From: JAJZAM01 sp027391075
GTDB lineage: Bacteria > Actinomycetota > Acidimicrobiia > Acidimicrobiales > Palsa-688
Assembly: GCA_027391075.1 (NCBI GenBank)
Contig: DAHYHI010000135.1
Span: forward strand, 62,001-126,000
Direction: 5' to 3'
DNA length: 64,000 nucleotides
In this document: one piece after another, positions 18,955 to 27,658 of the stretch
Position numbering within the stretch: position 1 is the stretch's first letter
Layout: the number at the start of each line of letters is the position of its first letter
Translations under genes and position numbers: made by a program
Notes under the pieces: generated by a model
Database searches by the model: none
Told to the model about the DNA's origin: nothing
Seen by the model: the letters and a program-made list of their open reading frames with translations, nothing else

Positions 18955-19028
18955 CCGTCCCAGTATGGCCTTCGCTCCGGGTTTTACAGGCGGCCTCAGC
19001 CTTATCCGAAGGATCAGTATCAGGCACG

Positions 19029-19093
19029 ACACCCGATGGGTGAGTTGACTTTACGACAACGGCGTCGGATCGGCGACTCACCCAAGGGGTGCC
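19029..19093. repeat. Nested inverted repeats upstream of the MFS-dcd pair
   Basis: Two short palindromes, each a CACCC half and a GGGTG half (one near 19029-19042, one near 19079-19093), also build a larger dyad: TGGGTGAGT at 19037-19045 and ACTCACCCA at 19076-19084. The dyad lies upstream of the MFS gene and downstream of the P450 stop. It could be a repressor operator or an RNA hairpin; the sequence alone does not decide. Confidence 0.4.
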
Positions 19094-19141
19094 TGCGGGA
19101 AACTCCCGTCGGGTACCTTCGGGCGTCCCTCCGTGGCGGGT

Positions 19142-20410
19142 CTAGGTAGACGAACCGGCCTTGGTCGGGGTGAAACGCGCCGGAAGGTGCTTGATACCCC
19201 CGACGAGGGGTATGCCCAGGGACTGCAAGGGCACAGGCGGGCCCGTAACCTCGATGTCGGGGAGGCGTGAGAGAAGCTGGCGGAAAGCCACCGAAACCTC
19301 ACGGCGGGCCAAGTGAGCGCCGAGGCAGAAGTGCGGTCCCGGGCCGCCGAAACCCACGTGGTTGTTCGGGTCTCGTCCGATGTCGAAGCGCTCAGGGTCG
19401 GGGAACACGCGCGGATCCCGGTTCGCCGCCCCGTAGAACATGACCAGGCGTTCCCCTTCGTCGAGGTGCTCGCCGGCGAGCACCAACGGTCGGGTGGTGG
19501 TCCTTCGCATGAACACGACCGGGGAAGCCATCCGGACTATCTCCTCGACGGCTTTGGGCGTCAGACCCGCCAGATCATTCTGCCAGGCGGCACGCTCGGC
19601 TGGGTTGTCTGCCAGGAGGGTCATGCCGTGGCTGATGGCGGTCCGGGTGGTGTCGTTCCCGGCTACCGCCAGCAGAATGAAGAACGGTGCCAGCTCTGAA
19701 GGGGCGAGCATGTCCTCGCCGAGGTCGTTGTGGACCAGGGCGCTGGTGAGATCGTCGGTGGGGTTCTTCCTGCGGTCCTCCGCGAGCTCGTTCATGAGAC
19801 CGGCGAGCTCCAGGCCGGCTTCGAGCAGCGCACCCATGACGTCCTCCCGGCCGCCGAGCATGTCGGGGTCTCCGGCTCCGAGGATAATGTTCGTGTCTTT
19901 CAGCACCGTCGGGAACTCGCTTCTCGGGATTCCCATCATGTCGCAAATGACCAGCAACGGGAACGGCTGGGAGAGAACTTCCACCAGGTCAACCTCGCCG
20001 TGCTCGCAGAAGCCGTCTATCACCTCCGAGCAGATCTTCTCCACCGAGTCGAGAACCCCCTGAAGGGCGCGGGGGGTGAAAGACCTTGCGACGATGTTGC
20101 GCTGGCGTGCGTGGCGGGGGTCGTCCATCACGATGAACGACCCGAAAAACTCCATAGCGTCGGTCTGCAGGTCGACTATCGACGTGGACCCCTTGCCTGA
20201 GCAGAAGTCGCCGGGTCGCTTGCTCACGTCGATCACGTCCGAGTACCGGGTGAGGGCCCGGAATGTGACCGCCTCGCCCGTGAAAGGGTCGTCGACGTGC
20301 ACCACCGGCAGAGAGCCCAGCTCCCTGATCTCGGCGAACTGTGCCATGCGCTGCGCTAGAGGCTGATGCCAGAAAGACGGGTCGGCGATGACCTGGGGGT
20401 CGATGCTCAC
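19142..20410 (-). CDS. Cytochrome P450 (steroid/fatty-acid CYP125/142-like)
   Basis: Soluble bacterial P450 monooxygenase. The oxygen-activation helix reads AGNDTTRTAISHG, the ExxR pair is in EEIVRMA, and the heme loop is FGGPGPHFCLGAHLAR with the Cys ligand at residue 362 of 422. Family resemblance (GSFIVMDDPRHARQRN, ANRDPRVFPDPERFD) is to the mycobacterial CYP124/125/142 group, which oxidises cholesterol side chains or branched lipids; that substrate is inference. GTG 20410 starts 4 nt after the stop of the F420-type oxidoreductase, so they form one operon. No ferredoxin partner gene lies next to it. Confidence 0.92.
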   Translation of the reverse strand: MSIDPQVIADPSFWHQPLAQRMAQFAEIRELGSLPVVHVDDPFTGEAVTFRALTRYSDVIDVSKRPGDFCSGKGSTSIVDLQTDAMEFFGSFIVMDDPRHARQRNIVARSFTPRALQGVLDSVEKICSEVIDGFCEHGEVDLVEVLSQPFPLLVICDMMGIPRSEFPTVLKDTNIILGAGDPDMLGGREDVMGALLEAGLELAGLMNELAEDRRKNPTDDLTSALVHNDLGEDMLAPSELAPFFILLAVAGNDTTRTAISHGMTLLADNPAERAAWQNDLAGLTPKAVEEIVRMASPVVFMRRTTTRPLVLAGEHLDEGERLVMFYGAANRDPRVFPDPERFDIGRDPNNHVGFGGPGPHFCLGAHLARREVSVAFRQLLSRLPDIEVTGPPVPLQSLGIPLVGGIKHLPARFTPTKAGSST

Positions 20411-20414
20411 CGGA

Positions 20415-20831
20415 TCAACTCGCCGGGGTCAACTCGACGACGGGGATCACACGGGTGGTCTTCGCTGCGTACTCTGCGAAACCCTCGTAGCGGCGAGCCT
20501 GCTCGGCGTACACCCGCGACCGCTCGTCCTCGGGGAGCGAAGACGCCGTCGCCTCGTAGACGTCCGGGCCGACTTCGACGGTCACCTTAGGGTTGGCCAC
20601 GAGATTGCGGTACCAGTCCGGGTGGCTGTCAGCGCCGGCTTTCGACGCGAACACGAAGCGACGCCCGTCGAGCTCCAGGTACATCATCGGGTTGATCCTC
20701 TCCTGGCCGGTCTTGGCGCCCGTCGTGTGGAGCAAGAGCATCGGTGCGCCCTCGAACTGACCACCCACCTTACCCTGGTTCGCTCTGAACTCTGCGATGA
20801 TCTGGGCGTTCCAGTCGTTGATGTCGGCCAT
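20415..20831 (-). CDS. Deazaflavin (F420)-dependent nitroreductase/quinone reductase family protein
   Basis: Small split-beta-barrel protein of the Ddn/Rv3547 family (PF04075), which uses reduced F420. Signatures are LHTTGAKTGQERINPMMYLE and HPDWYRNLVANPKVTVEVG. ATG 20831 is chosen (AGGAG 8 nt upstream); the frame remains open upstream, but those codons look non-coding. 138 residues, typical. Presence of this family implies that the organism makes F420. Cotranscription with the P450 suggests a shared lipid or xenobiotic substrate, but this is inference. Confidence 0.88.
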   Translation of the reverse strand: MADINDWNAQIIAEFRANQGKVGGQFEGAPMLLLHTTGAKTGQERINPMMYLELDGRRFVFASKAGADSHPDWYRNLVANPKVTVEVGPDVYEATASSLPEDERSRVYAEQARRYEGFAEYAAKTTRVIPVVELTPAS

Positions 20832-20929
20832 GCTGTGGACTCCTTGTCTGATGTAAATGCGTCTTGTAACTGTAAGGACCAGTATTGCTGGAACTGAGCT
20901 CGACTTGAGCTGTCTTGGTTTGTGAAGTT

Positions 20930-23329
20930 CTAACCCGACGCTAGCGGGGTCTGACTGCTGAAAGTCTCGGCCCAAGGGGACCCGGGGTCGACAGCGTGGA
21001 GGCTCCTTCGAAGAGCGCCCGTGTCGGTGGCCTGTTCGCCACGCGACGTGGCCTCGTCGGAGTCGTGCTCAAGGTCTCTTAGAAGTCGCTCCACGAGCAC
21101 CGCACCACGGTGGTTGCCGACTGACTGGCGCGGGGTTGCCCCTCCGAGCTCAGGGAGGTTCTCGTCAATCCACAGCCGGGCCCACAACCGTTCCGTCTCA
21201 GGCGACCCCGGAGCGTGTAAGCGTCTTTCCTCGGGGGTCGAAGCGTTGGACCAGCCGAGCTTTGGGTCGAGGTGCCTCGTTACAGCGAAACTGTCAACTC
21301 CGATGCGGGTGAGGATGCGTCGCAGAGCGCCGAGGCGGGCGAACGAGTTGACCTCAGCCGTCAGGCGGCCGTCGGTGATACTGACGCTGGCGCGCACCCA
21401 CCGGCGGGCGGCCTGACCGCTCTGAATAGTCGAAGGGTCGATCCCTTGGCGTTGCATCGACTCGCGCGCAGCCGCCAGCGTCGAGTCCCTCTCCTCGGCG
21501 GTCAGCTCCCGACCGTGCCATACCAGCTGGGTGCCGGCGTCGTCGCTTGGAGCCACGTCGAAGTCGGGACGGCGGCGCAGAGCTTCTAAGACCGACTCCG
21601 GGTCGTCCAACGCAGCAACCGCCTGGACGAGCTGCATCGGCTCGCCGTCAGAGTTGGTCAGCTTCGCTCCGCTGCCGCGTTGGGCTGCGATGTTGGACAG
21701 AAGTTCAGGCATGAGGAGCCCCGTGACCGTGTGATACATCGACGCCGACTCGGGCTCTTCGGGTTTACCCACCGTCGCGAGGATCCCGTATGCGGGAGGG
21801 TCGGCGAGGTTAGCCTCGCGAGGCGACTCCGCGGAGGCGCCTCGAAGGTGCAGCTCTACGGCGATGTGGTGGGCGACGGTTTCCGTGGCGGCCCGTACCA
21901 TCTCTGCTGCCACGTCGGCCTCACGCGGGTGCAGAACCACCATCGCCGCCCCCGAACGCCAAACCCCCCTGTCGGCGACAAGATTTCCGGCCAGCACCGT
22001 CCAGCGGGCAAGGTTCTCACGTTGGGACGCTTCGAGCATCACCCATCGCTTCGCACGGCTGGCGATGTCCGTCAGCCAGATGCCCGGCGTGTCAGCAGTG
22101 TCGTTTACTTGCCACAGACCTGTCTCGGCCAGCCGGGACCAGGTAACGGCCAGTCTCGAAAGGTCCGCGTCGTCGGTGTTGTCGTCGGCGAAGCGGCGGA
22201 TGAGCGAACCGCGGTTGAGGTCCTCGGCCTCTTGGGCGATCCGCTCCGACAGAGACGGCGCCGTGTCGGGGAGGTCCGGGCCTCTCAGCCAGACGGTTTC
22301 GACTGCCATCAAACCGACAGGAAGAGGCAGGTCCATGATCGTCGGGGAGGTCGCCCCAGGGTTCAAGGGGTCGGTGAGGACGGTGCCCGGGTCGGCGCGA
22401 AGTTCGAGGGCTCCGGATGCCTCAAGCTCTCCGGGCTTCCCTCCGGGCTCGAAGACGGGCAGCTTGGACCAACCCGAGACAGCCTCCGCCAGCCATTCGG
22501 CGACGGTGGAGTCTTCTGCCGCCCACTCCGCGAACCTGGCGTGGAGGCGTCGGATGGACGACCGGCCGACCAAACGCTCGTAGAAGGCTATTTCGCCCTC
22601 CTTGCAGCATTGGGCCCAGGCGATCCCGCTTCCGCATCCGCAGACGCCGTCTCGTTCTACGAGGGTGGCCGAGTCCGGGCAGATACGGCCGGCGATATCA
22701 CCCGCCGCTTGGGCGAGGAGGGCCATGGACTCAGTGTCGGTGGGATCTTCCTCGCAGAGCTCCAAGGCCAGTTCCGCTCCGTGCAGTGACCTTCCGGCCC
22801 TCAGTCTCAAAGATGCCAGCGCCATGCGAGCGGACCGGAGCCTGCCACCCCCCGTTCCTGGTCGCTCCGAGCCGTCTGATGACAACAGTTCAAACGCCTC
22901 TGAGGCCGCCCGGTCTGCCTCTAGGGGCTTGAGCGCCCGGCCGTAGAACGACGACGCCCACCACAGCAGCGTCGCTTTTAGGGGCGGGACGCTATCTGGC
23001 TGCGCCAAGTCGGTGGTGGCGGCCCGGCGCCGCAAAGCGTCGGCTATCTCCGAGGCTCTTTTCCCCGCCTCGTCGGTGATGTCGAATCCCCTCGCGGCTA
23101 CTGCAGGGTCCGCTAGGCCTGAGAACTTGACACCGGCCCGTAAGTACTTTTCGAGGGCGGCTACGAAGTGTTCGGGTTCGACAGAAGCGTCCTCGGCAGA
23201 AGAGTGAAGCGCTTTGACGGCGACCACGACCTCGTCTACGACGGCTCTCAGCCTTTCGTCTTGCTCTCTTCGCCTCTTGTCGGCGGCACGCAACTGATGC
23301 TGGCGCTTCTTCTCCTTTTTGGATGGCAC
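20930..23329 (-). CDS. Large SEC-C motif protein of unknown function
   Basis: 799 residues, not recognised beyond one motif. The first 30 residues are highly basic and probably helical (KKEKKRQHQLRAADKRRR). Residues 230-242 read CGCGSGIAWAQCC, a good SEC-C zinc motif (C-x-C-x8-CC) like those at the C-terminus of SecA and in many small metal-binding proteins. Before it lies an alpha-helical region with TPR-like spacing (residues 120-215). After it come about 550 residues with no motif I know. No membrane helix or signal peptide, so probably cytoplasmic. The start is GTG. It is on the same strand as the F420/P450 pair but 98 nt upstream. Confidence 0.75.
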   Translation of the reverse strand: MPSKKEKKRQHQLRAADKRRREQDERLRAVVDEVVVAVKALHSSAEDASVEPEHFVAALEKYLRAGVKFSGLADPAVAARGFDITDEAGKRASEIADALRRRAATTDLAQPDSVPPLKATLLWWASSFYGRALKPLEADRAASEAFELLSSDGSERPGTGGGRLRSARMALASLRLRAGRSLHGAELALELCEEDPTDTESMALLAQAAGDIAGRICPDSATLVERDGVCGCGSGIAWAQCCKEGEIAFYERLVGRSSIRRLHARFAEWAAEDSTVAEWLAEAVSGWSKLPVFEPGGKPGELEASGALELRADPGTVLTDPLNPGATSPTIMDLPLPVGLMAVETVWLRGPDLPDTAPSLSERIAQEAEDLNRGSLIRRFADDNTDDADLSRLAVTWSRLAETGLWQVNDTADTPGIWLTDIASRAKRWVMLEASQRENLARWTVLAGNLVADRGVWRSGAAMVVLHPREADVAAEMVRAATETVAHHIAVELHLRGASAESPREANLADPPAYGILATVGKPEEPESASMYHTVTGLLMPELLSNIAAQRGSGAKLTNSDGEPMQLVQAVAALDDPESVLEALRRRPDFDVAPSDDAGTQLVWHGRELTAEERDSTLAAARESMQRQGIDPSTIQSGQAARRWVRASVSITDGRLTAEVNSFARLGALRRILTRIGVDSFAVTRHLDPKLGWSNASTPEERRLHAPGSPETERLWARLWIDENLPELGGATPRQSVGNHRGAVLVERLLRDLEHDSDEATSRGEQATDTGALRRSLHAVDPGSPWAETFSSQTPLASG

Positions 23330-23392
23330 GCATTGATCATGCCAGGATTAGGTATGCGAAGCACCGTGATGTCGAGATCTGAGACGCGGTGC

Positions 23393-23398
23393 TAGCTT
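23393..23398 (+). promoter_or_regulatory. Leaderless-type -10 element (TAGCTT) of the Fur-family gene
   Basis: TAGCTT ends 7 nt before ATG 23406, and there is no Shine-Dalgarno. This spacing fits transcription starting at the start codon. A dyad AGCACCG (23360-23366) / CGGTGCT (23387-23393) overlaps the region and might bind a regulator. Confidence 0.45.
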
Positions 23399-23405
23399 GC
23401 CGGCA

Positions 23406-23852
23406 ATGACCGACAGAGGTCCGACGGGGCCCACGTCTGTTGCCGACGTACTCCGCTTACTGAGAAGCCACGGTGGTCGCGTAACCCGTTCGAGGCGAGT
23501 CCTGTTGGAGGTGCTGTTCAGCGCGGCCGCGCACATGAACGCCGAAGAGATCGGGGCCGAGGTTGCCCGTGTGGAGCCTGCGGTGAACATGTCGACGGTA
23601 TACCGAAACCTCGAAGAGCTCCAGCAGTTGGGTGTCGTGGTGCACACCCACCTTGGGCACGGACCTGCGACCTACCGGCTCGCATCGGCAGCCCATCCGC
23701 ACCTGTACTGCGAGTCTTGTGGGTCGACGTTCCACCTGCCGCGTGAGATCTTCCAGGAACTGTCCGACACAGCGCTGCGCACCCAAGGCTTCCGGGTCGA
23801 CGCGACTCATTTCGCCATTCCGGGTCGTTGCGCCGCTTGTAGCAAGGCCTAG
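23406..23852 (+). CDS. Fur-family metal-responsive regulator
   Basis: DNA-binding repressor of the Fur/Zur/PerR family. The N-terminal winged helix has GRVTRSRRVLLEVLF and MSTVYRNLEELQQLG (recognition helix). The C-terminal dimer domain has HPHLYCESC and a final CAAC, a CxxC pair of structural zinc sites. The LYCESCGSTF pattern is slightly more like Zur or Fur than PerR, but I do not assign the metal. ATG 23406 is preferred to the TTG three codons upstream. It converges on acetoacetyl-CoA synthetase with a 4-bp overlap of stops. Confidence 0.92.
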   Translation: MTDRGPTGPTSVADVLRLLRSHGGRVTRSRRVLLEVLFSAAAHMNAEEIGAEVARVEPAVNMSTVYRNLEELQQLGVVVHTHLGHGPATYRLASAAHPHLYCESCGSTFHLPREIFQELSDTALRTQGFRVDATHFAIPGRCAACSKA

Positions 23853-25825
23853 CCGCGTCGAGCGATCTCGACTACGGCGTTGATACTTGCCGGGTCTGCA
23901 AGTGTAGACGTGGAAAGCGCCAGGTCAGGGTCGGCTCCGAGGAGTATTCGCTTTACCGGCACTTCTAGTTTCTTGCCTGAAAGGGTCCTAGGTATCGAAG
24001 GTACGAACTCCACCCGGTCGGGCACGTGGCGTGGCGAGAGGCGGCTCCGCAGTTCGTCCCTGATGCGCTTGTCCAGCTCGGAACGGTCGCTCAACGGTTT
24101 GCTCGCGACCAGCAGAAGAAGCTGTCCCGGTCCACCGTCGGGGTCCTCAAGATGAACGGCGAGGCTGTCTGTCACCTCCGGTAGCGACTCGACTACGAAG
24201 TACAACTCTGCGGTCCCCATCCGGACGCCACCCCGGTTGAGAGTTCCGTCGGAGCGTCCCGTTATGATCACGGTTCCCCGGTCGGACAGGACTGCCCGGT
24301 CGCCGTGGTGCCAGACCCCCGGGTAGCGTTCGAAGTACGTCGAGCGAAGCCTTGAGCCGTCCTCGTCGCCTAGGAGTCCTACGGGCATCGACGGCAGGGG
24401 AGCGCTGAGCACGAGCTCCCCTTCCTCTCCGACAAGGGCGTGTCCTGTCTCGTCGAAGACTTCCACTTTCGCCCCGAGGCAGCGACATGAGATCTCACCC
24501 GCCAGCACAGGATGCAGCGGGCTGGGCCCGACGAAACCTGTGCACACGTCTGTCCCTCCACTGAAAGACCCCAACATGACGTCAGGTTGTACGTCACGGT
24601 ACACCCAGCGGGCGGCGTCAGCCGCTAGCGGTGAGCCGGTAGCTCCCAAGGTGACCATACGCGACAGATCCCACTGGCGCGCCGGTCGCAGGCCCGCTTT
24701 CGCTCCTGCGGCCAGGTAGCCGGAGCCGACGCCGGCGCAGGTGACCTCTTCCTCGGCGACGATCTGCCAGAGGTAGTCGCCTTGCGGGCCCGCTGGGTCG
24801 CCGTCGTAGAGCACTACCGTCGAGCCGGCCAGCAGACCCGAGACGAGGAAGTTCCACATCATCCAGCCCGTGGTCGTGTACCAGAAAAAGCGGTCGGAGG
24901 CTGCGAGGTCGAAATGGAGTCGCAGAGCTTTGGTGTGCTCGACGGCGATACCGCCGTGGCCGTGCACAATTCCTTTCGGCTTGCCGGTTGTGCCTGAGGA
25001 GAACAGCACGTAAAGGGGATGATCGAAGGGGACCGCTTCGAAGTCGAGGTCTCCATCCTCTCCGGTGAAGACGTCCCAGGCAGTCCAGCTTGCTGGCATT
25101 TCGGTCGAAGGGTGCAGGTAGGGAAACCAGACCTGCTTCGTGACCGACTCGAGCATTCCAGCGATAGTCGTAGCCTCTGCGCGCCGGTCTACCGTCTTGG
25201 CGGCGTATCGGTAGCCGTCGACTGCTACGAGGACCTTCGGTGCGAACTGAGCGAGGCGCTCCACGCAACCGTCTACTCCCATTTCGGGGGCGCAGCACGC
25301 CCATGTGGCACCGAGACTGGCGGTTGCGAGCATCAAGGCCAACGTCTCGGGTACATTAGGAAGGTAGGCGCCGACGCGGTCGCCTCGGCCGACCCCTGCG
25401 GATATAAGGCCGCTGCGCGCCTGGGTGACCATCGACCGCAGGTCACTGCGCGACAGGTGGGAAGGTCCGCGGGTCTGAGACAGGCCGATCACTGCCAACG
25501 GCTCGCTGGGAGACCCCTTGGGTAGGGGTTCGTGGGCGGGTCTCGACAGGCACAGCTCGGCGTAGTTGAGGGTGGCGTCCGGAAACCATCGGACGCCGCT
25601 CGCCAGCGTGCCGTCGTCGGCGATCGCCGAAGACGGTGGGCTGTGCCAGGCGACGCCGAGCTGGTTCGCGACTGCGTCCCAGAAGCTGGCGGTGCCGGGC
25701 GGATCGACCGACCAAGTCCACGTGTCGTCGTAGCTGGAAAAGCCGGCGGACTCGACGAAGGCTCGAATGGCAGAACGCTCTCGGCGCTCGTGCGAGGGAA
25801 CCCACAGAACCTCTGGTCGTGTCAC
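23849..25825 (-). CDS. aacS: Acetoacetate-CoA ligase
   Basis: Cytosolic ATP-dependent ligase that activates acetoacetate to acetoacetyl-CoA, for ketone-body or PHB-derived carbon. The AMP-binding loop is LFSSGTTGKPKGIVHG, and the N-terminal FWDAVANQLGVAW and WFPDATLNYAE stretches match acetoacetyl-CoA synthetases. The C-terminal SGKKLEVPVKRIL carries the catalytic lysine. 658 residues, the usual length. The GTG start has AGAAAGG upstream. It may be cotranscribed with the MFS gene 10 nt upstream (25836), which could import a related acid; that is inference. Confidence 0.92.
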   Translation of the reverse strand: MTRPEVLWVPSHERRERSAIRAFVESAGFSSYDDTWTWSVDPPGTASFWDAVANQLGVAWHSPPSSAIADDGTLASGVRWFPDATLNYAELCLSRPAHEPLPKGSPSEPLAVIGLSQTRGPSHLSRSDLRSMVTQARSGLISAGVGRGDRVGAYLPNVPETLALMLATASLGATWACCAPEMGVDGCVERLAQFAPKVLVAVDGYRYAAKTVDRRAEATTIAGMLESVTKQVWFPYLHPSTEMPASWTAWDVFTGEDGDLDFEAVPFDHPLYVLFSSGTTGKPKGIVHGHGGIAVEHTKALRLHFDLAASDRFFWYTTTGWMMWNFLVSGLLAGSTVVLYDGDPAGPQGDYLWQIVAEEEVTCAGVGSGYLAAGAKAGLRPARQWDLSRMVTLGATGSPLAADAARWVYRDVQPDVMLGSFSGGTDVCTGFVGPSPLHPVLAGEISCRCLGAKVEVFDETGHALVGEEGELVLSAPLPSMPVGLLGDEDGSRLRSTYFERYPGVWHHGDRAVLSDRGTVIITGRSDGTLNRGGVRMGTAELYFVVESLPEVTDSLAVHLEDPDGGPGQLLLLVASKPLSDRSELDKRIRDELRSRLSPRHVPDRVEFVPSIPRTLSGKKLEVPVKRILLGADPDLALSTSTLADPASINAVVEIARRG

Positions 25826-25835
25826 GGCGACCTTT

Positions 25836-27482
25836 CTAGCGCGGTCCTTGGCTAGCGTCGCCTTCGCTTCGCTCGTGGGAGGCGGATGCGGCCGCGGTAG
25901 CGACGTCGGCGGGGTAGAAGCGCAACCCCCGCAGGAGGATCACGCCGCTGGCTCCGAGGGGGAGGAGCATCACTAGGAAGGTGTAACGGAACCCGTGGTG
26001 GGTGCTCGCGAGCAGGTCGGCCAGGCCGCCGAAGACCAGTGGGGCGATAGCTTGCGCAGCGGAGCGGAGCAACGTACGTATACCCTCGGCCCGACCCCAC
26101 AAAAGCGGGGGCATGATGTCGAGGCGGGCGGCGTCCAGAGTCGGGTTCTGGGCGGTTAGGAAGAACGCGGCTGCAGCGATATAAGGAAGTGCCGTTACGG
26201 CGCTCGTTGTCAGCAGAGGGGGTATGAACAGCAGGACGGTGGCGATGGCTGCGACGCCTGCTACGAGCATCCGACCGTCGATCCGGCCGCGTTTGACCAT
26301 AGCGTCCCCGGCCCGACCCCCGGCGAGAACTCCCAGGACGGCCCCGGCGCCAATTGCGAGCATCATCAAAGTTGCTACGAAGGTGCCCACCCCGTACTGC
26401 TGACCGACGAACTCCAAGCCGAAGGTCTGCACCCCCGTAAGGAAGAAGTAGGCGCAGGCGCTCGAAACGATGAGAACCACGTTCGTCCTCACCTTTAGGA
26501 CATAGCGCGCCGCGCTGAATATTCCCATCCGTCGTGGGTCTATGCGCAGGATCAATTCAGTGTCGGGCATGACGCCGGCGTCGCGTGCCAACTGCTGCAC
26601 GTCGCTAATGGCCCCACTGTGGGTGGGTCGTGACGGCAGGTCCCCTGCCGGCGAGTCGGACCTGTCGGTGAGCGGATCGCCATAAGGGGAGTCGCCGTTG
26701 CGCGGCCCGCTTCCGGCGGAGGCAGCATTTGGCTCGGCGCTTCGCGCAGCTCTCGGAGGCTCGGTCAGCTTGCGCAGCTGCCAAGAGATGACGAAGGCCG
26801 GCACCGCCAGAAGCAGAAAAGCGGCACGCCAGGAGATGGCCGCCACGTCGCCGGTTATGAAGAAGCCCACGCCGCCGCCGACGAGTTCGCCGGTGAGGAT
26901 GTAGCCGTAGATCGTTCCCCGCTCCTGTCCGGGGAAGTAGTCGCCGACGAGCGAAGCGACCGCCGGCCCGGCGACAGCGGTCACGAAGCCGAGGAAAATC
27001 CGGACCAGGAGCAGATCTCCGAACGAGCTAACAGCTGCGCTGGCGATCATGGCAACCCCCCATGTGGCGATCGTCACCGAAAGGAGAGTCGTCCGCCTCA
27101 CCCGGTCCACGAGAATCCCGAACGGAACGCTAGCTACCGCGCCTATTGCGGCGGACACCGACACCAAAAGACCGATATCGGTGTTGTCTATGTGGAGGCC
27201 TTGACGCAGTTCGCTCGCCGCGGCGCCGACGGTCGAGGTGTCAGCGCTGCTCAGGGCCAGTACCGCAGCCAATGTGACTATGACGAAGGTCCGGTCCGAC
27301 CCTCCAAGGGTGGTCTCCAGGCGTCGCCGGGTGGCTCCGAGGGCGGACCCTCCAGTGGACCGAATCGAGTCGAACCGGCTTTTAAGCCGCCTCGGGGGGT
27401 CGGAAGCGGACCGCGAGTCGGAGCACGAAGGGTCAGGGCGCGAGAATCCAGGTCTCGGGCCGCGGTCGAAGGGAGGTCTCAT
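25836..27482 (-). CDS. MFS transporter (Spinster/glycerol-phosphate-like fold)
   Basis: Secondary transporter with about 12 helices. Helix 1 begins near RTFVIVTLAAVLALSSAD; the loop 2-3 motif is PFGILVDRVRRTTLL. A long Ser/Pro/Gly/Asp-rich cytoplasmic loop lies between helices 6 and 7 (roughly 26570-26740). The N-terminus is uncertain: ATG 27482 is used, but about 65 residues before helix 1 are Arg/Ser/Pro-rich and may not all be translated. The gene lies directly upstream of aacS on the same strand. Substrate unknown. Confidence 0.8.
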   Translation of the reverse strand: MRPPFDRGPRPGFSRPDPSCSDSRSASDPPRRLKSRFDSIRSTGGSALGATRRRLETTLGGSDRTFVIVTLAAVLALSSADTSTVGAAASELRQGLHIDNTDIGLLVSVSAAIGAVASVPFGILVDRVRRTTLLSVTIATWGVAMIASAAVSSFGDLLLVRIFLGFVTAVAGPAVASLVGDYFPGQERGTIYGYILTGELVGGGVGFFITGDVAAISWRAAFLLLAVPAFVISWQLRKLTEPPRAARSAEPNAASAGSGPRNGDSPYGDPLTDRSDSPAGDLPSRPTHSGAISDVQQLARDAGVMPDTELILRIDPRRMGIFSAARYVLKVRTNVVLIVSSACAYFFLTGVQTFGLEFVGQQYGVGTFVATLMMLAIGAGAVLGVLAGGRAGDAMVKRGRIDGRMLVAGVAAIATVLLFIPPLLTTSAVTALPYIAAAAFFLTAQNPTLDAARLDIMPPLLWGRAEGIRTLLRSAAQAIAPLVFGGLADLLASTHHGFRYTFLVMLLPLGASGVILLRGLRFYPADVATAAASASHERSEGDASQGPR

Positions 27483-27624
27483 CAGTGAATGTCTTCGAAC
27501 CGGAAGGGTTCGTCTGACAGCCATTCTGCTCACTCTCGGTGCTCGGCGCGGACGCTTTCGCCGGAAAGCTCCTCCGCGATGGGCTAGGCCCCCGCTGAAC
27601 AGCGAAAAAAGTACTTCCCTGAAC

Positions 27625-27652
27625 TTGTTTCGACCACTCTTAAGCGTACCCT
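27625..27652 (+). promoter_or_regulatory. Sigma-70-like promoter of the ApbE redox cluster
   Basis: TTGTTT at 27625-27630, 16-bp spacer, TACCCT at 27647-27652. The -10 ends 6 nt before GTG 27659, which suggests a leaderless transcript starting the redox cluster. It is in the divergent gap with the MFS gene. Confidence 0.5.
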
Positions 27653-27658
27653 TGCAGC

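Noticed and set aside
21680..22789. Open frame of 369 codons on the + strand opposite the SEC-C gene
   Set aside because: Gly/Arg-rich with no motif. The - strand frame has the SEC-C motif and normal composition.
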